A program made the translations under genes and the position numbers. From the IMG/VR virus record IMGVR_UViG_3300049793_000109, positions 1 to 32,998 of that record: a DNA stretch of 32,998 bases; one strand, 5' to 3'. Source of the DNA: a virus. The notes below the pieces were generated by a model, which had not been told where the DNA came from, ran no database searches, and saw only the letters and a program-made list of their open reading frames with translations. This document shows, piece after piece, positions 14,605 to 20,760 of the stretch (its first letter is position 1; every line of letters begins with the position of its first letter).

Positions 14605-14906
14605 GTCAGCACATGGAATCCCTCGCGCTCGCCAACAAGGTCCGGCTCGAGATCGCCAACTTGCGGCGTCAGATAAAGGCCGGCGCCGTCGGCCTAGATG
14701 AAGCCCTGCTCACGGCCGACTACCGAAGCCTGACCGTCGGCAAGCTGATCGCCAGCGCGAACCGCGTGACGGAGATCAAGGCCGAGAAGTTCTTGGAGCC
14801 GCACCGGATCCGTCTCGACCGTCCAATGTCGGAGATCACCGAGCGCCAGCGCCAGATCCTTGCCGCTGCAGCCCGAGAGCGTTACCCGTGGGCGGTGAGT
14901 CAATGA
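14601..14906 (+). CDS. mIHF-like H2TH DNA-binding protein
   Basis: 101 residues. The pattern LALANKVRLEIANLRRQIKAG, then LDEALLTAD (33-40), LTVGKLIASANRVTEIKAEKFL and SEITERQRQIL (77-87) follows the mycobacterial integration host factor family: an N-terminal basic helix and an S13-like H2TH core. In mIHF a GVG loop contacts the backbone; here that loop is NRVTEIKAEKF, which is degenerate. The family bends DNA and supports integrase-mediated recombination and nucleoid packing in actinobacteria. Starts at ATG 14601 (ATG 14613 is an alternative), coupled to both neighbours. A phage-encoded copy could assist one of the recombinases in this window. Confidence 0.65.
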   Translation: MSQHMESLALANKVRLEIANLRRQIKAGAVGLDEALLTADYRSLTVGKLIASANRVTEIKAEKFLEPHRIRLDRPMSEITERQRQILAAAARERYPWAVSQ

Positions 14907-15401
14907 GTCTTGTGAGATTCAAGGGCCAGAATCACCCGCAGCAGGTAGGCAAGGGCGGAGCGAACCCAACGGTCGATGAACGTGCGACGACGCCCGAGGT
15001 CTTTGCGGAGCTGCACGAACGGTTCAACTTCACCGTGGACGCCTGCGCCCTCGCCCGCAACGCCAAGCTCCCGCGCTACTGGACGCCCGAGCAGGACGGA
15101 TTGGCTATGAACTGGACCGGCGAACGCGTCTGGTGCAATCCGCCGTACTCCTCGATCGAGCCGTGGGTAATCAAGGCCAAAGAGTCCGCGGCGGAGCTCG
15201 TCGTGCTGCTTCTACCGGCCAACCGCACCGAACAGCGGTGGTGGCAGGAACACATCGAGCCCGTACGCGACAACGGGGGGGGGGATCCGTGTCGAGTTTC
15301 TAGCGGGTCGAATGAGGTTCATCAAGACCGGCGCCACCGAGGTCAAGCCCAACGAACGCCCGCCGTTCGGTGTTTGTCTCGTGATCGTGGGTGCTGAATG
15401 A
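14903..15401 (+). CDS. Phage DNA N6-adenine methyltransferase, frame broken at a ten-G tract
   Basis: ATG 14903 overlaps the previous TGA. The N-terminal part has ERATTPEVFAELHERF, FTVDACA, a YWTPEQDGL region and the catalytic NPPYSS (79-84), then LVVLLLPANRTEQRWW: the phage N6-adenine methyltransferase (Dam-like, PF05869) family. As written, the frame passes a ten-G run (15275-15284) into 37 codons of unrelated Arg-rich sequence and stops at 15397. If one G is removed, the frame gives VEFLAGRMRFIKTG and LVIVGA, the usual family C-terminus, and stops at 15399-15401, where the next ATG (15398) overlaps it as ATGA. The family uses SAM to methylate adenine in DNA. The break is a real mutation, phase variation or sequence error. 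Confidence 0.8.
15275..15284 (+). repeat. Homopolymeric G10 tract inside the methyltransferase gene
   Basis: Ten consecutive Gs. With nine, the codons run on into the conserved C-terminus; with ten they go to a stop at 15397; with eleven they would stop at 15301-15303. Poly-G tracts of this size are known mutational hotspots in phase-variable methyltransferases and also a common source of sequencing error. Confidence 0.9.
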
Positions 15402-15874
15402 AATCCCGTGGCACCTACCGACCAATGACCCCGATGCAGATGGCCGAGTTCGAGGCCAACCTGCAGGACCGTGACGGCTACTGCTACTTCGCCGATCCCA
15501 AGCACCGGATCAAGCACAAATGCACCGGCAAGAGCTACGGGATGCACCTGTACCCGCAGTCCAAGCTCAAGCAGACGTTCAAGCACGGCGCCTGGAAAAT
15601 GCCCGACGACGCCCACTGGCGCCCGATGGAGCGGTACACGCCCGAGCGAACGGGGATGGTCATTCTCACGCTGGGGGAAGTCTGCGGAGATCTGCGCAAC
15701 GGAGTCGCCGGCTGCGACGGGATCCACACGCCGTTCGACAACAACATCGACGTGCGTCGTGAAGCGTTCGAGATCCTGCCGCCCGACTTCAAGCGTTTCT
15801 GGACCGCGTATCGACTCGCAGCTCAGATCGAACAGCACTTCGGCCTGCCGCCGTACAGCTTGGAGGCGAAGTGA
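15398..15874 (+). CDS. HNH-like protein between the two methyltransferases
   Basis: 158 residues from ATG 15398. Segments MHLYPQSKLKQTF (His50) and DLRNGVAGCDGIH (Asn101, His110) follow the order of an HNH nuclease, where a His-rich strand precedes a D/RNG-C-H strand and helix. Cys29, Cys42, Cys96 and Cys106 could stabilise the fold. The canonical second metal His is not obvious, so it may be a degenerate HNH. Its place between DNA methyltransferases suggests a nuclease matched to their modification, or simple neighbourhood. The GTG of the next gene overlaps its stop. Confidence 0.55.
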   Translation: MKSRGTYRPMTPMQMAEFEANLQDRDGYCYFADPKHRIKHKCTGKSYGMHLYPQSKLKQTFKHGAWKMPDDAHWRPMERYTPERTGMVILTLGEVCGDLRNGVAGCDGIHTPFDNNIDVRREAFEILPPDFKRFWTAYRLAAQIEQHFGLPPYSLEAK

Positions 15875-16920
15875 ATGACTTCATCGCCGGATCAAGCTTC
15901 ACCGGATCGGGAGGACTCGACCTTGGACTCGAGCGCGCAGGAATGCGAATCGCTTGGCAATGCGAAGTCGACGCAGCCTGCCGACGAATCCTCAAAAGAC
16001 ATTGGCCCGACGTCCCCTGCTTCGACGACATCAGAACTCTTTGTGTCGAACCAGCGCCGGGAGATTCGCCAGATGCCGGTAGCCCCGGCTCTGGCGATCT
16101 CGGGCGGGTTGACGCAGGAGCCCTTTCTGTTGATCTCTTCAGCGGCGGAGTCCCCTGCCAAGACGTCTCAATCGCAGGAAACAGGGCCGGACTCGCCGGC
16201 GCCCGGACAGGACTCTTCTTTGACTTCGCCAGAGTCGCCGACGTCGTTGTTCGACCCGGCGGTTGGCTCATATTTGAAAACGTTCCCGGACTCTTTTCCT
16301 CAAACGGTGGCCGAGATTTCGGAGTCATTCTCGCGACGTTGGCCGAAATCGGGTTTCACGACCTCGCCTGGCGAGTGCTCAACAGCCGTTACTTCGGAGT
16401 GCCCCAAAACCGGCGCCGTGTCTTCATCGTTGCAAGACGTTCTCGAGGATCAAGTGCCCGATCGGTACTACTTGAGCCAGAAGGCGGCGGCGGGGATTTT
16501 GAGGCGGTCAGCCAAGCGAAATCGAAAGTTGCCGGAACGCCTGCAAACCGCTCTGGAAACGGTGGCATCGTCGTGAACGCGCTAGACCGCGGCGCAGGCG
16601 GCGCAGACGACAACGAGGCACAGGGCAACCAACTCGTCGTCGCCAAGTGTCTGACCACCAGCGGGCAGCGCATCGACACCGACACCGAGGATTTCATAGT
16701 CCCATCGGAAGCTCGAGTACGCCGTCTGACCCCAACCGAGCGGGAACGCCTTCAGGGATTCCCCGATGGCTGGACGATCATGCCCGAGACCCTTGCGGCC
16801 AACCCCGGGGTGCCGAATCCACCACCGGACGCGCACCGTGGCTCAATGACGGGTAACGCCGTCACCGTGCCCGTTGGTGAATGGATCGGGCGCCGAATTC
16901 TGGCGGAGGTAGGTCTATGA
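15871..16920 (+). CDS. C5-cytosine DNA methyltransferase
   Basis: 349 residues from a GTG start overlapping the previous TGA. The ten-motif order is visible: motif I FTGSGGLDLGLERAG (10-24), motif IV GGVPCQDVS with catalytic Cys96, motif VI ENV (136-138), motif VIII QNRRRVF (179-185), a variable target-recognition region (~190-280), motif IX RLTPTERERLQGFPDG (285-300) and motif X GNAVTVPVGEW (328-338). It transfers a methyl group from SAM to cytosine, probably to block host restriction. The gene is dual-coding from 15875 to 16576. Its GGACTC hexamers recur because that sequence serves both frames. No cognate cytosine endonuclease is recognised nearby. Confidence 0.92.
   Translation: MNDFIAGSSFTGSGGLDLGLERAGMRIAWQCEVDAACRRILKRHWPDVPCFDDIRTLCVEPAPGDSPDAGSPGSGDLGRVDAGALSVDLFSGGVPCQDVSIAGNRAGLAGARTGLFFDFARVADVVVRPGGWLIFENVPGLFSSNGGRDFGVILATLAEIGFHDLAWRVLNSRYFGVPQNRRRVFIVARRSRGSSARSVLLEPEGGGGDFEAVSQAKSKVAGTPANRSGNGGIVVNALDRGAGGADDNEAQGNQLVVAKCLTTSGQRIDTDTEDFIVPSEARVRRLTPTERERLQGFPDGWTIMPETLAANPGVPNPPPDAHRGSMTGNAVTVPVGEWIGRRILAEVGL
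15875..16576 (+). CDS. 233-residue protein nested in the +1 frame of the cytosine methyltransferase
   Basis: An ATG four bases inside the methyltransferase opens a 233-codon frame without a stop, wholly within it. The product starts Ser/Pro/Asp-rich and ends in an ordered C-terminus: SLFDPAVGSYLKTFPDSF, SRRWPKSGF, then SLQDVLEDQVPDRYYLSQ followed by a basic helix (AAAGILRRSAKRNRKLP). I recall very similar endings (YLS-K-A-GILRRAEKR-LP) in phage proteins encoded next to or inside cytosine methyltransferases, so I regard it as real. Function is unknown. Both frames look constrained: Gly GGA and GGACTC are overused in the methyltransferase frame. Translation could follow the GTG-coupled start. 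Confidence 0.6.
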   Translation: MTSSPDQASPDREDSTLDSSAQECESLGNAKSTQPADESSKDIGPTSPASTTSELFVSNQRREIRQMPVAPALAISGGLTQEPFLLISSAAESPAKTSQSQETGPDSPAPGQDSSLTSPESPTSLFDPAVGSYLKTFPDSFPQTVAEISESFSRRWPKSGFTTSPGECSTAVTSECPKTGAVSSSLQDVLEDQVPDRYYLSQKAAAGILRRSAKRNRKLPERLQTALETVASS

Positions 16921-17297
16921 GGTTCAAGCACTCAGGCCACGCCCTCACCCGCTACATCGAGCGCGTGAAGCCGGCGATGACACGTAGCCAAGCGATGGAC
17001 GACCTCGAACGGATGATCGAGTACGGCCAGATCGTCGAGCGGCCCGACTGGATCGAAATGAGCGAAGAGCTTGCAGCCGAGCGGGAAGGCACTCGCTACT
17101 TCGAGTTGATCGACGGCATCGTGCTCGTGCTCTCGCCGGAAGACAAGATTGTCACCGTTTGCGTTCGCGGCGTCCTTGACTCTTCGCACCGTCAGGCCCG
17201 CAACGCCAACAAACGGCAGCGAAAGCGCGCCCGCGAGAGGGAACGCGCGATGCAGTCACCACGACGTCCACAACGCCCCATGGAGAACTATGAGTAA
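16917..17297 (+). CDS. 126-residue protein of unknown function
   Basis: ATG 16917 overlaps the methyltransferase TGA. The N-terminus (KHSGHALTRYIERV) has a His followed by a RYIERV helix as in DUF4258- or RelE-like small proteins, then a central beta segment (YFELIDGIVLVLSPEDKIVTVCVRG) and a basic C-terminal tail of Arg, Lys and Gln (ANKRQRKRARERERA). The tail suggests nucleic-acid contact. A toxin-like fold is a weak possibility. It overlaps the following gene by eight bases. Confidence 0.65.
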   Translation: MRFKHSGHALTRYIERVKPAMTRSQAMDDLERMIEYGQIVERPDWIEMSEELAAEREGTRYFELIDGIVLVLSPEDKIVTVCVRGVLDSSHRQARNANKRQRKRARERERAMQSPRRPQRPMENYE

Positions 17298-17811
17298 CGA
17301 GCACCACTTCCAGAAGATCCACTCCGATCAGTTGCGTATGGCGGTCGTCCGCATGAAGCTCGACACGCACCCAGACATTGCTGTGGCAGAGATCGGCCGC
17401 ATGATCCGTCAAGGCAGGATGCCCGGATTCGAGGACTTGGGACCGAACTACAAGATCCGCGACGAAACCCTGCGTACGTGGGTGAACGAAGCGACGTTGG
17501 AGCGCGACCCCAAGAACACCGAGTACGACGAAATGCAGCGGCTCGCCAAGGAAGTGTTCGATCTCTGCAAGGACGAGCTCGAGGAAATCCGCAGGCTCGC
17601 CAAGCCGAGCAAGCACGACAAGGAAGCCAAGCGCGTTTCCCCCGATCCTGCCCGGTTGAAGAACCTGCTCGCCACGTCACAAGCGGCGTGGGCGGTCATT
17701 CGACCAGTGGCCGACCCTCCAGCACCGGGAGAAAAACCGGAAGTGGAGAAGCCCGTACAGCCCGCCGTCGATCCGGAAGCGCAGAAGGTTGCCGATGCTT
17801 TCGGCAAGTGA
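17290..17811 (+). CDS. 173-residue helical protein, possible HTH
   Basis: ATG 17290 lies within the end of the previous gene, after GGAG at 17282-17285. Residues ~20-75 (THPDIAVAEIGRMIRQG then YKIRDETLRTWVNEAT) could hold a helix-turn-helix, with a long acidic helix following (YDEMQRLAKEVFDLCKDELEEIRRLAKP) and a Pro-rich C-terminal third. Small terminases have comparable organisation, but the large terminase lies 5 kb away, so that role is unlikely or at least unproven. No exact family is recognised. Confidence 0.6.
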   Translation: MSNEHHFQKIHSDQLRMAVVRMKLDTHPDIAVAEIGRMIRQGRMPGFEDLGPNYKIRDETLRTWVNEATLERDPKNTEYDEMQRLAKEVFDLCKDELEEIRRLAKPSKHDKEAKRVSPDPARLKNLLATSQAAWAVIRPVADPPAPGEKPEVEKPVQPAVDPEAQKVADAFGK

Positions 17812-18010
17812 GTGGGACTACGTGTTCCGGTGCAAGTGTGGCCGAGACCACTTCTTCCCGCGACTGATCAACAGAGGTTCCTTCGGTTGCCCCGGGGGTG
17901 GATGGTTTTCGATGGAAGTGAAGGACGTGGTGATCCGACGCGTAAAAAAGCCCGCGTTCCCGACACCAATGGCATCGTTCACGCGGGCTCATGGCCGCTT
18001 CTTGATCTGA
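17795..18010 (+). CDS. 71-residue zinc-ribbon-like protein
   Basis: I chose ATG 17795 because AGAAGG at 17783-17788 sits six bases upstream; a TTG at 17789 is an alternative. It has a CKCGRDHFF pair and a later Cys in SFGCPGGGW, suggesting a three- or four-ligand metal site with His. Its 3' end overlaps a hairpin that serves the opposite-strand operon. It is the last + strand gene before the control region. Confidence 0.6.
   Translation: MLSASEWDYVFRCKCGRDHFFPRLINRGSFGCPGGGWFSMEVKDVVIRRVKKPAFPTPMASFTRAHGRFLI
17944..17989 (-). terminator. Rho-independent terminator for the - strand operon
   Basis: On the - strand, AGCCCGCGT pairs with ACGCGGGCT over nine perfect bases (17981-17989 with 17949-17957) around a 23-base loop, followed by TTTTTT (A-run 17944-17949 on the + strand). 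It is placed just beyond the 3' end of the - strand helix-turn-helix gene (18033). It lies inside the coding sequence of the + strand gene at 17795-18010. Confidence 0.8.
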
Positions 18011-18032
18011 GCAGAACGCCCTGCCGTCCACG

Positions 18033-18380
18033 TTAGGTACGAAAGCCGAGCTCTTCAATCCATCGGTCAGCCGTTCCCCAGGCACACTCCACGGCATCGG
18101 CGTAGAAGGTGACCGGCTTACTCGCGTCCTTGCGCAGCAGCTTGAGCATTTCACGCTTGCGCGGATCCTTCAGTTTGTAGGCGGCGTGCCAAGCCAGAAC
18201 GTCTGCGCGATCGTAGAACCGCACCGTGCCGTGCTCGAATTGCACCTTGGGGAAGTCAGCGCGGCGTTGCCACCGCGTCACCGTGTCCCGCGTTACCGGC
18301 TTGCCCCGTTTCGTTTTGATGTTGGCCTGAATGTCTCCGGGCGCCCATAGGTCAGTCATTGCGATTGATCCAGTCCTCAT
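18033..18380 (-). CDS. Helix-turn-helix DNA-binding protein, possible regulator or excision factor
   Basis: 115 residues from ATG 18380 or 108 from ATG 18359, which overlaps the stop of the upstream small gene. Residues ~11-62 (LWAPGDIQANI, then PVTRDTVTRWQRRADFPK, then VRFYDRADVLAWH) have the shape of an AlpA/MerR-like winged helix-turn-helix, as in excisionases and phage regulators. A second HTH-like stretch (FYADAVECAWGTADRWI) lies at the C-terminus. It is the distal gene of a leftward operon beside a repeat-rich control region, so a repressor, Cro-like or recombination directionality role is plausible. Confidence 0.7.
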   Translation of the reverse strand: MRTGSIAMTDLWAPGDIQANIKTKRGKPVTRDTVTRWQRRADFPKVQFEHGTVRFYDRADVLAWHAAYKLKDPRKREMLKLLRKDASKPVTFYADAVECAWGTADRWIEELGFRT

Positions 18381-18468
18381 GGTCCTGCTTCAGCTTCAGC
18401 CAAATTGCGCGGCCACCAATGGAGAGCAAAAGCCCCTCACCGATCACCGTTAGAATTAGTTTCGTCAT
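18352..18468 (-). CDS. 38-residue single-pass membrane protein
   Basis: On the - strand, ATG at 18468 follows GGAG (about eight bases upstream, within GGATCGGAG). The frame encodes a hydrophobic segment at residues 3-24 (LILTVIGEGLLLSIGGRAIWL) and a polar tail, ending with TGA at 18352-18354. Its end overlaps the HTH gene start. The leader sequence repeats a 12-base motif found before the next upstream gene. Its size makes the call moderate; function is unknown. Confidence 0.55.
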   Translation of the reverse strand: MTKLILTVIGEGLLLSIGGRAIWLKLKQDHEDWINRND

Positions 18469-18497
18469 GCGGTCTACTCCGATCCTTGACACGTAGT

Positions 18498-18533
18498 GCG
18501 CGGGGAAGGCCGTCTACCTTCCTCGCGCTTTTT
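18498..18533 (+). terminator. Rho-independent terminator on the + strand
   Basis: GCGCGGGGAAGG (18498-18509) pairs with CCTTCCTCGCGC (18517-18528), 12 base pairs including one G-U, around a seven-base loop, followed by TTTTTC. It stands about 490 bases after the last + strand gene of the replication/modification block, so that transcript would end here after running antisense through the leftward genes at 18033-18468. It also lies in the leftward operon's spacer between 18468 and 18597. Confidence 0.75.
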
Positions 18534-18596
18534 CTTTGGCCTGTCTCTTCAGCGCGTGTAGGCCAGATCACGCTGACGGCCCGTAGACCGTTTCGA

Positions 18597-18776
18597 CTAC
18601 TTCGCGCAGGTGGCGATCAGGACGCCGTTCACGCGCTCTATGCCGTCCGGTGCTTGCTTGACCGCGCAAGGCACGGCGTCATCTTCTGCACTGATCACGT
18701 ACTGACGCGGGGAGCTGTGCAAGGCGAGTAGTGCGATGGCGCAAAGCACGAGGGCTAGAGCGAGGGTCTTTGTCAT
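18597..18776 (-). CDS. 59-residue exported or membrane-anchored small protein
   Basis: ATG at 18776 on the - strand follows GGAG at suitable spacing. Residues 4-19 are a hydrophobic segment (LALALVLCAIALLALH) after a short Lys-containing start, like a signal peptide or anchor. The remainder has two cysteines (in VPCAVK and ATCAK) and could form a disulfide. No lipobox at the expected place is convincing. It is the first gene of the leftward operon, directly next to the control region. Function unknown. Confidence 0.6.
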   Translation of the reverse strand: MTKTLALALVLCAIALLALHSSPRQYVISAEDDAVPCAVKQAPDGIERVNGVLIATCAK

Positions 18777-18887
18777 GGTTTCTCCGATCCTTGGGAGCGT
18801 CCGTCTAACGCTCACTTTGTATTGCAATGTTCGGCAAGCTATCACAAAAACATTCAACGTGCAGAAAAGATTGTGAACGTGTCGAAT

Positions 18888-19046
18888 CACCGTCCACGTT
18901 TCCGGACACGTAATCAGCGCGTGGACCGTTCACACTTGACCACGTATGACGGGAGGGAGAGCACGCGCTTTAGCTATCGCAGACAGCACGACTAGTGCGA
19001 TCACCGTCCACCGTGCCGGACAGCTTGCGCCTACGTGGACCGTTCA
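18888..19046 (+). repeat. Pair of 45-bp imperfect direct repeats with internal symmetry
   Basis: Copies at 18888-18932 and 19002-19046 have the same order and spacing: CACCGTCCAC, then CCGGACA starting 14 bases after the first base, and GTGGACCGTTCA as the end. The copies match at 32 of 45 positions by my count. GTCCAC and GTGGAC within each copy are inverted relative to each other. A partial third copy (CACCGTCC... GTGGAC) lies at 19263-19282. The arrangement resembles operator or iteron sites. Confidence 0.75.
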
Positions 19047-19172
19047 TGCAGAACCCCTAGGTGAATGGCTTAGGGAAGCTCTACAGCGTTGGGGTAGTTC
19101 CCGGGCCTGCACAACTGACTACTACCGATCAAGCTGAAGTGTGGAACTTTTAGGCTCAAACAAGCCATTTCC

Positions 19173-19246
19173 AGCGTATGAGAGCGTGCGTGTCAGCGTG
19201 CGTATCTGGCCTTGTATGGCCCTGCATATGGCCCAGTCAGCGGCCA
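19173..19246 (+). repeat. Short motifs at helical spacing
   Basis: AGCGT occurs at 19173, 19183 and 19195 (the last two within AGCGTGCGT), and TGGCC or CGGCC at 19207, 19217, 19229 and 19241. The steps are 10 to 12 bases, near one helical turn. Such phasing can mark binding sites for a protein array, but two short motifs in a GC-rich stretch can also arise by chance. Confidence 0.4.
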
Positions 19247-19550
19247 CGGGTAGCAAGATCAGCACCGTCCGCGTAGGTGGACACTCAACCCCTCGCATAT
19301 GTATGCGTTTGTGACCATGATGGGGACGTTCTCAAGTAGGAACGTAGCCCTCTGATCCGAGTCGATCCGGCCTCTCTCGCGTGACCCCCGGCACCCCCTC
19401 GCGAGCTCGGATGGGACCCACGCGTTCTGTGACTCCCACCCATAAGCACCCCAAACCCGAAATAATCCATCCTCCACATTGTGTTACATTTAGTCCCCGC
19501 CCGGAGAGGGCAACCGTGACGGCGGTGTAAGCAAGCGATCGGAGTGAGAA

Positions 19551-19772
19551 GTGGGCAAGCAGAAGAACGAACCAGCGGTCGAGCGACCCCCGCGACCGGA
19601 GTACGCGTCAGACGGCTACACCGTCGGCACGAACCACGAGAGGGGCATTTTTGTGAGCGTTCCGCAGCACGCGTATCCGACCGGCATCACCCCCGCGGAG
19701 GCGCGCCAGCTCGCACGGCACATCAACGAAGCGGCCGACGCCGTGGAGTCCCGGTGGAAGGGGTGTTCATGA
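19551..19772 (+). CDS. 73-residue protein of unknown function
   Basis: GTG start at 19551 follows CGGAG at 19540-19544. It is the first gene rightward of the control region and so the likely leading gene of the late or middle transcript. The product has a hydrophilic N-terminus and a C-terminal helix (PAEARQLARHINEAADAVESRW) of DNA- or protein-binding look, with Cys only at the end. Not recognised. Confidence 0.65.
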   Translation: MGKQKNEPAVERPPRPEYASDGYTVGTNHERGIFVSVPQHAYPTGITPAEARQLARHINEAADAVESRWKGCS

Positions 19773-20245
19773 GTGCGGAGCAGGAGAAGTTCGCGACGAC
19801 CCCGGAAGAGGTACAGGCCGTCGTCGATGAAGCCCTCGCGGACAGCGAACCGGCGGCGCCTGAAATCCCCACTGACGTCTACCAAGGCCCGAGCACGACG
19901 CTGACCATGATCGGCGGGACGACGTTGCGGGTCGCTCACTCCGAAGCGGCGATGCGTGCGCGGCTCAAGCGCGGCGAGTTCGTGAAGGTGCAGATCCCGG
20001 GGGCTCCGGGGGACGTTGGACTTGCGTCTCTCGTCGGCGAAGGTTTCTGGTTCCGCGACGTGGTGCTCGCGGAACAGTCAATCCGCACTTCCGCGGTGAT
20101 CGTGATGCACGAACACAAGCCGGTCGAGCCGCGGTGGATCGAGCCGAGGCCAACGGACCCGTATGGCACCTGGCGCGTCGGCGCAGACAGTCCGGCTGAC
20201 ATCAAGATCGGCTTGACGAAGCGCAAGCGGTGGTGGCAGCGATGA
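19769..20245 (+). CDS. 158-residue protein of unknown function
   Basis: ATG 19769 overlaps the previous TGA (ATGA). The N-terminal ~35 residues are acidic and helical. The remaining part is beta-rich (TTLTMIGGTTLRVA and FVKVQIPGAPGD) and ends in a Pro/Trp-containing basic tail. There are no cysteines and no recognised motif. It is coupled to the next gene by ATGA at 20242. Confidence 0.65.
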   Translation: MSAEQEKFATTPEEVQAVVDEALADSEPAAPEIPTDVYQGPSTTLTMIGGTTLRVAHSEAAMRARLKRGEFVKVQIPGAPGDVGLASLVGEGFWFRDVVLAEQSIRTSAVIVMHEHKPVEPRWIEPRPTDPYGTWRVGADSPADIKIGLTKRKRWWQR

Positions 20246-20760
20246 GCCCGGTGCACGTCGACGACACCGAATCGCTTGAGTCCGCATCCCCCCGCGCCAA
20301 GCGTGCTGGCAGCCAGTACGACGCATTGCAAGCGCTCGATCGCGCGAGCGGCGTGCAGGCGTTGCACGCGTGGGCTACGGCTGACTACTGGCGCGGTCGG
20401 AGGGATGAGGAAGAGCTCGAGACCGGCCGCAACCAGGGCTACTCCGACGGATACGTCGCCGGCGCGCAGGATGGACGCCAGGTCGCGGCCGACGCTGCGC
20501 AAGAGAGCTTCGGCGTGATAGCGGAAAGCCTTCTGGCCCTTCACGAGATCGCGGCCCACGGAATCCCGCGCAGCAAGACGAAACGTGTGGCGCTCGAGAA
20601 GAAGATCCACCAGATCGTCGACCAGATCGGCAAAGCATCGGCAAACACCAAGTACATCATCGAATCAGGAACGAGCCCCAATGAAGACAGCAATCAGACT
20701 CTCCCTCCCCAAGAAGGCCAAGCCGATCAAGCTCTTACCGAAGTGGGCCCCGTCCAATAA
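20242..20760 (+). CDS. 172-residue protein of unknown function
   Basis: ATG 20242 overlaps the upstream TGA. The product is mostly helical and polar, with a GYSDGYVAGAQDGRQ repeat-like turn near the middle and a basic helix (RSKTKRVALEKKIHQIVDQIGK). The last ~26 codons overlap the next gene in another frame (20681-20760); this extended tail is Gln/Pro-rich. Function unknown. Confidence 0.65.
   Translation: MSPVHVDDTESLESASPRAKRAGSQYDALQALDRASGVQALHAWATADYWRGRRDEEELETGRNQGYSDGYVAGAQDGRQVAADAAQESFGVIAESLLALHEIAAHGIPRSKTKRVALEKKIHQIVDQIGKASANTKYIIESGTSPNEDSNQTLPPQEGQADQALTEVGPVQ

Larger units (their letters stand above)
18777..19550. promoter_or_regulatory. 774-bp divergent control region
   Basis: This gap separates the leftward operon (start 18776) from the rightward genes (start 19551) and holds no gene I can support. 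It is less GC-rich near 18815-18880 than its flanks. It contains a GAGCGT/ACGCTC inverted repeat (18795-18800 and 18808-18813) just upstream of the leftward gene, six ACGTG/CACGT pentamers between 18857 and 19037, a pair of 45-bp repeats, and short phased motifs at 19173-19246. I cannot name convincing -35 and -10 boxes on either side. The lack of genes, the divergent arrangement and the repeats fit an operator/promoter or replication-origin region. Confidence 0.6.

Noticed and set aside
18946-19137. 63-codon + strand frame in the control region
   Set aside because: It crosses the 45-bp repeats and resembles no protein; it lies in a region better explained as non-coding.
19330-19440. tRNA-like GC-rich segment near 19350-19430
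   Set aside because: I could not fold it into a cloverleaf with a T-arm consensus; no anticodon stem is clear.
19259-19479. Two - strand open frames of 64 and 72 codons in the control region
   Set aside because: They overlap each other in different frames, have no convincing ribosome binding site and no domain; they look like chance frames.
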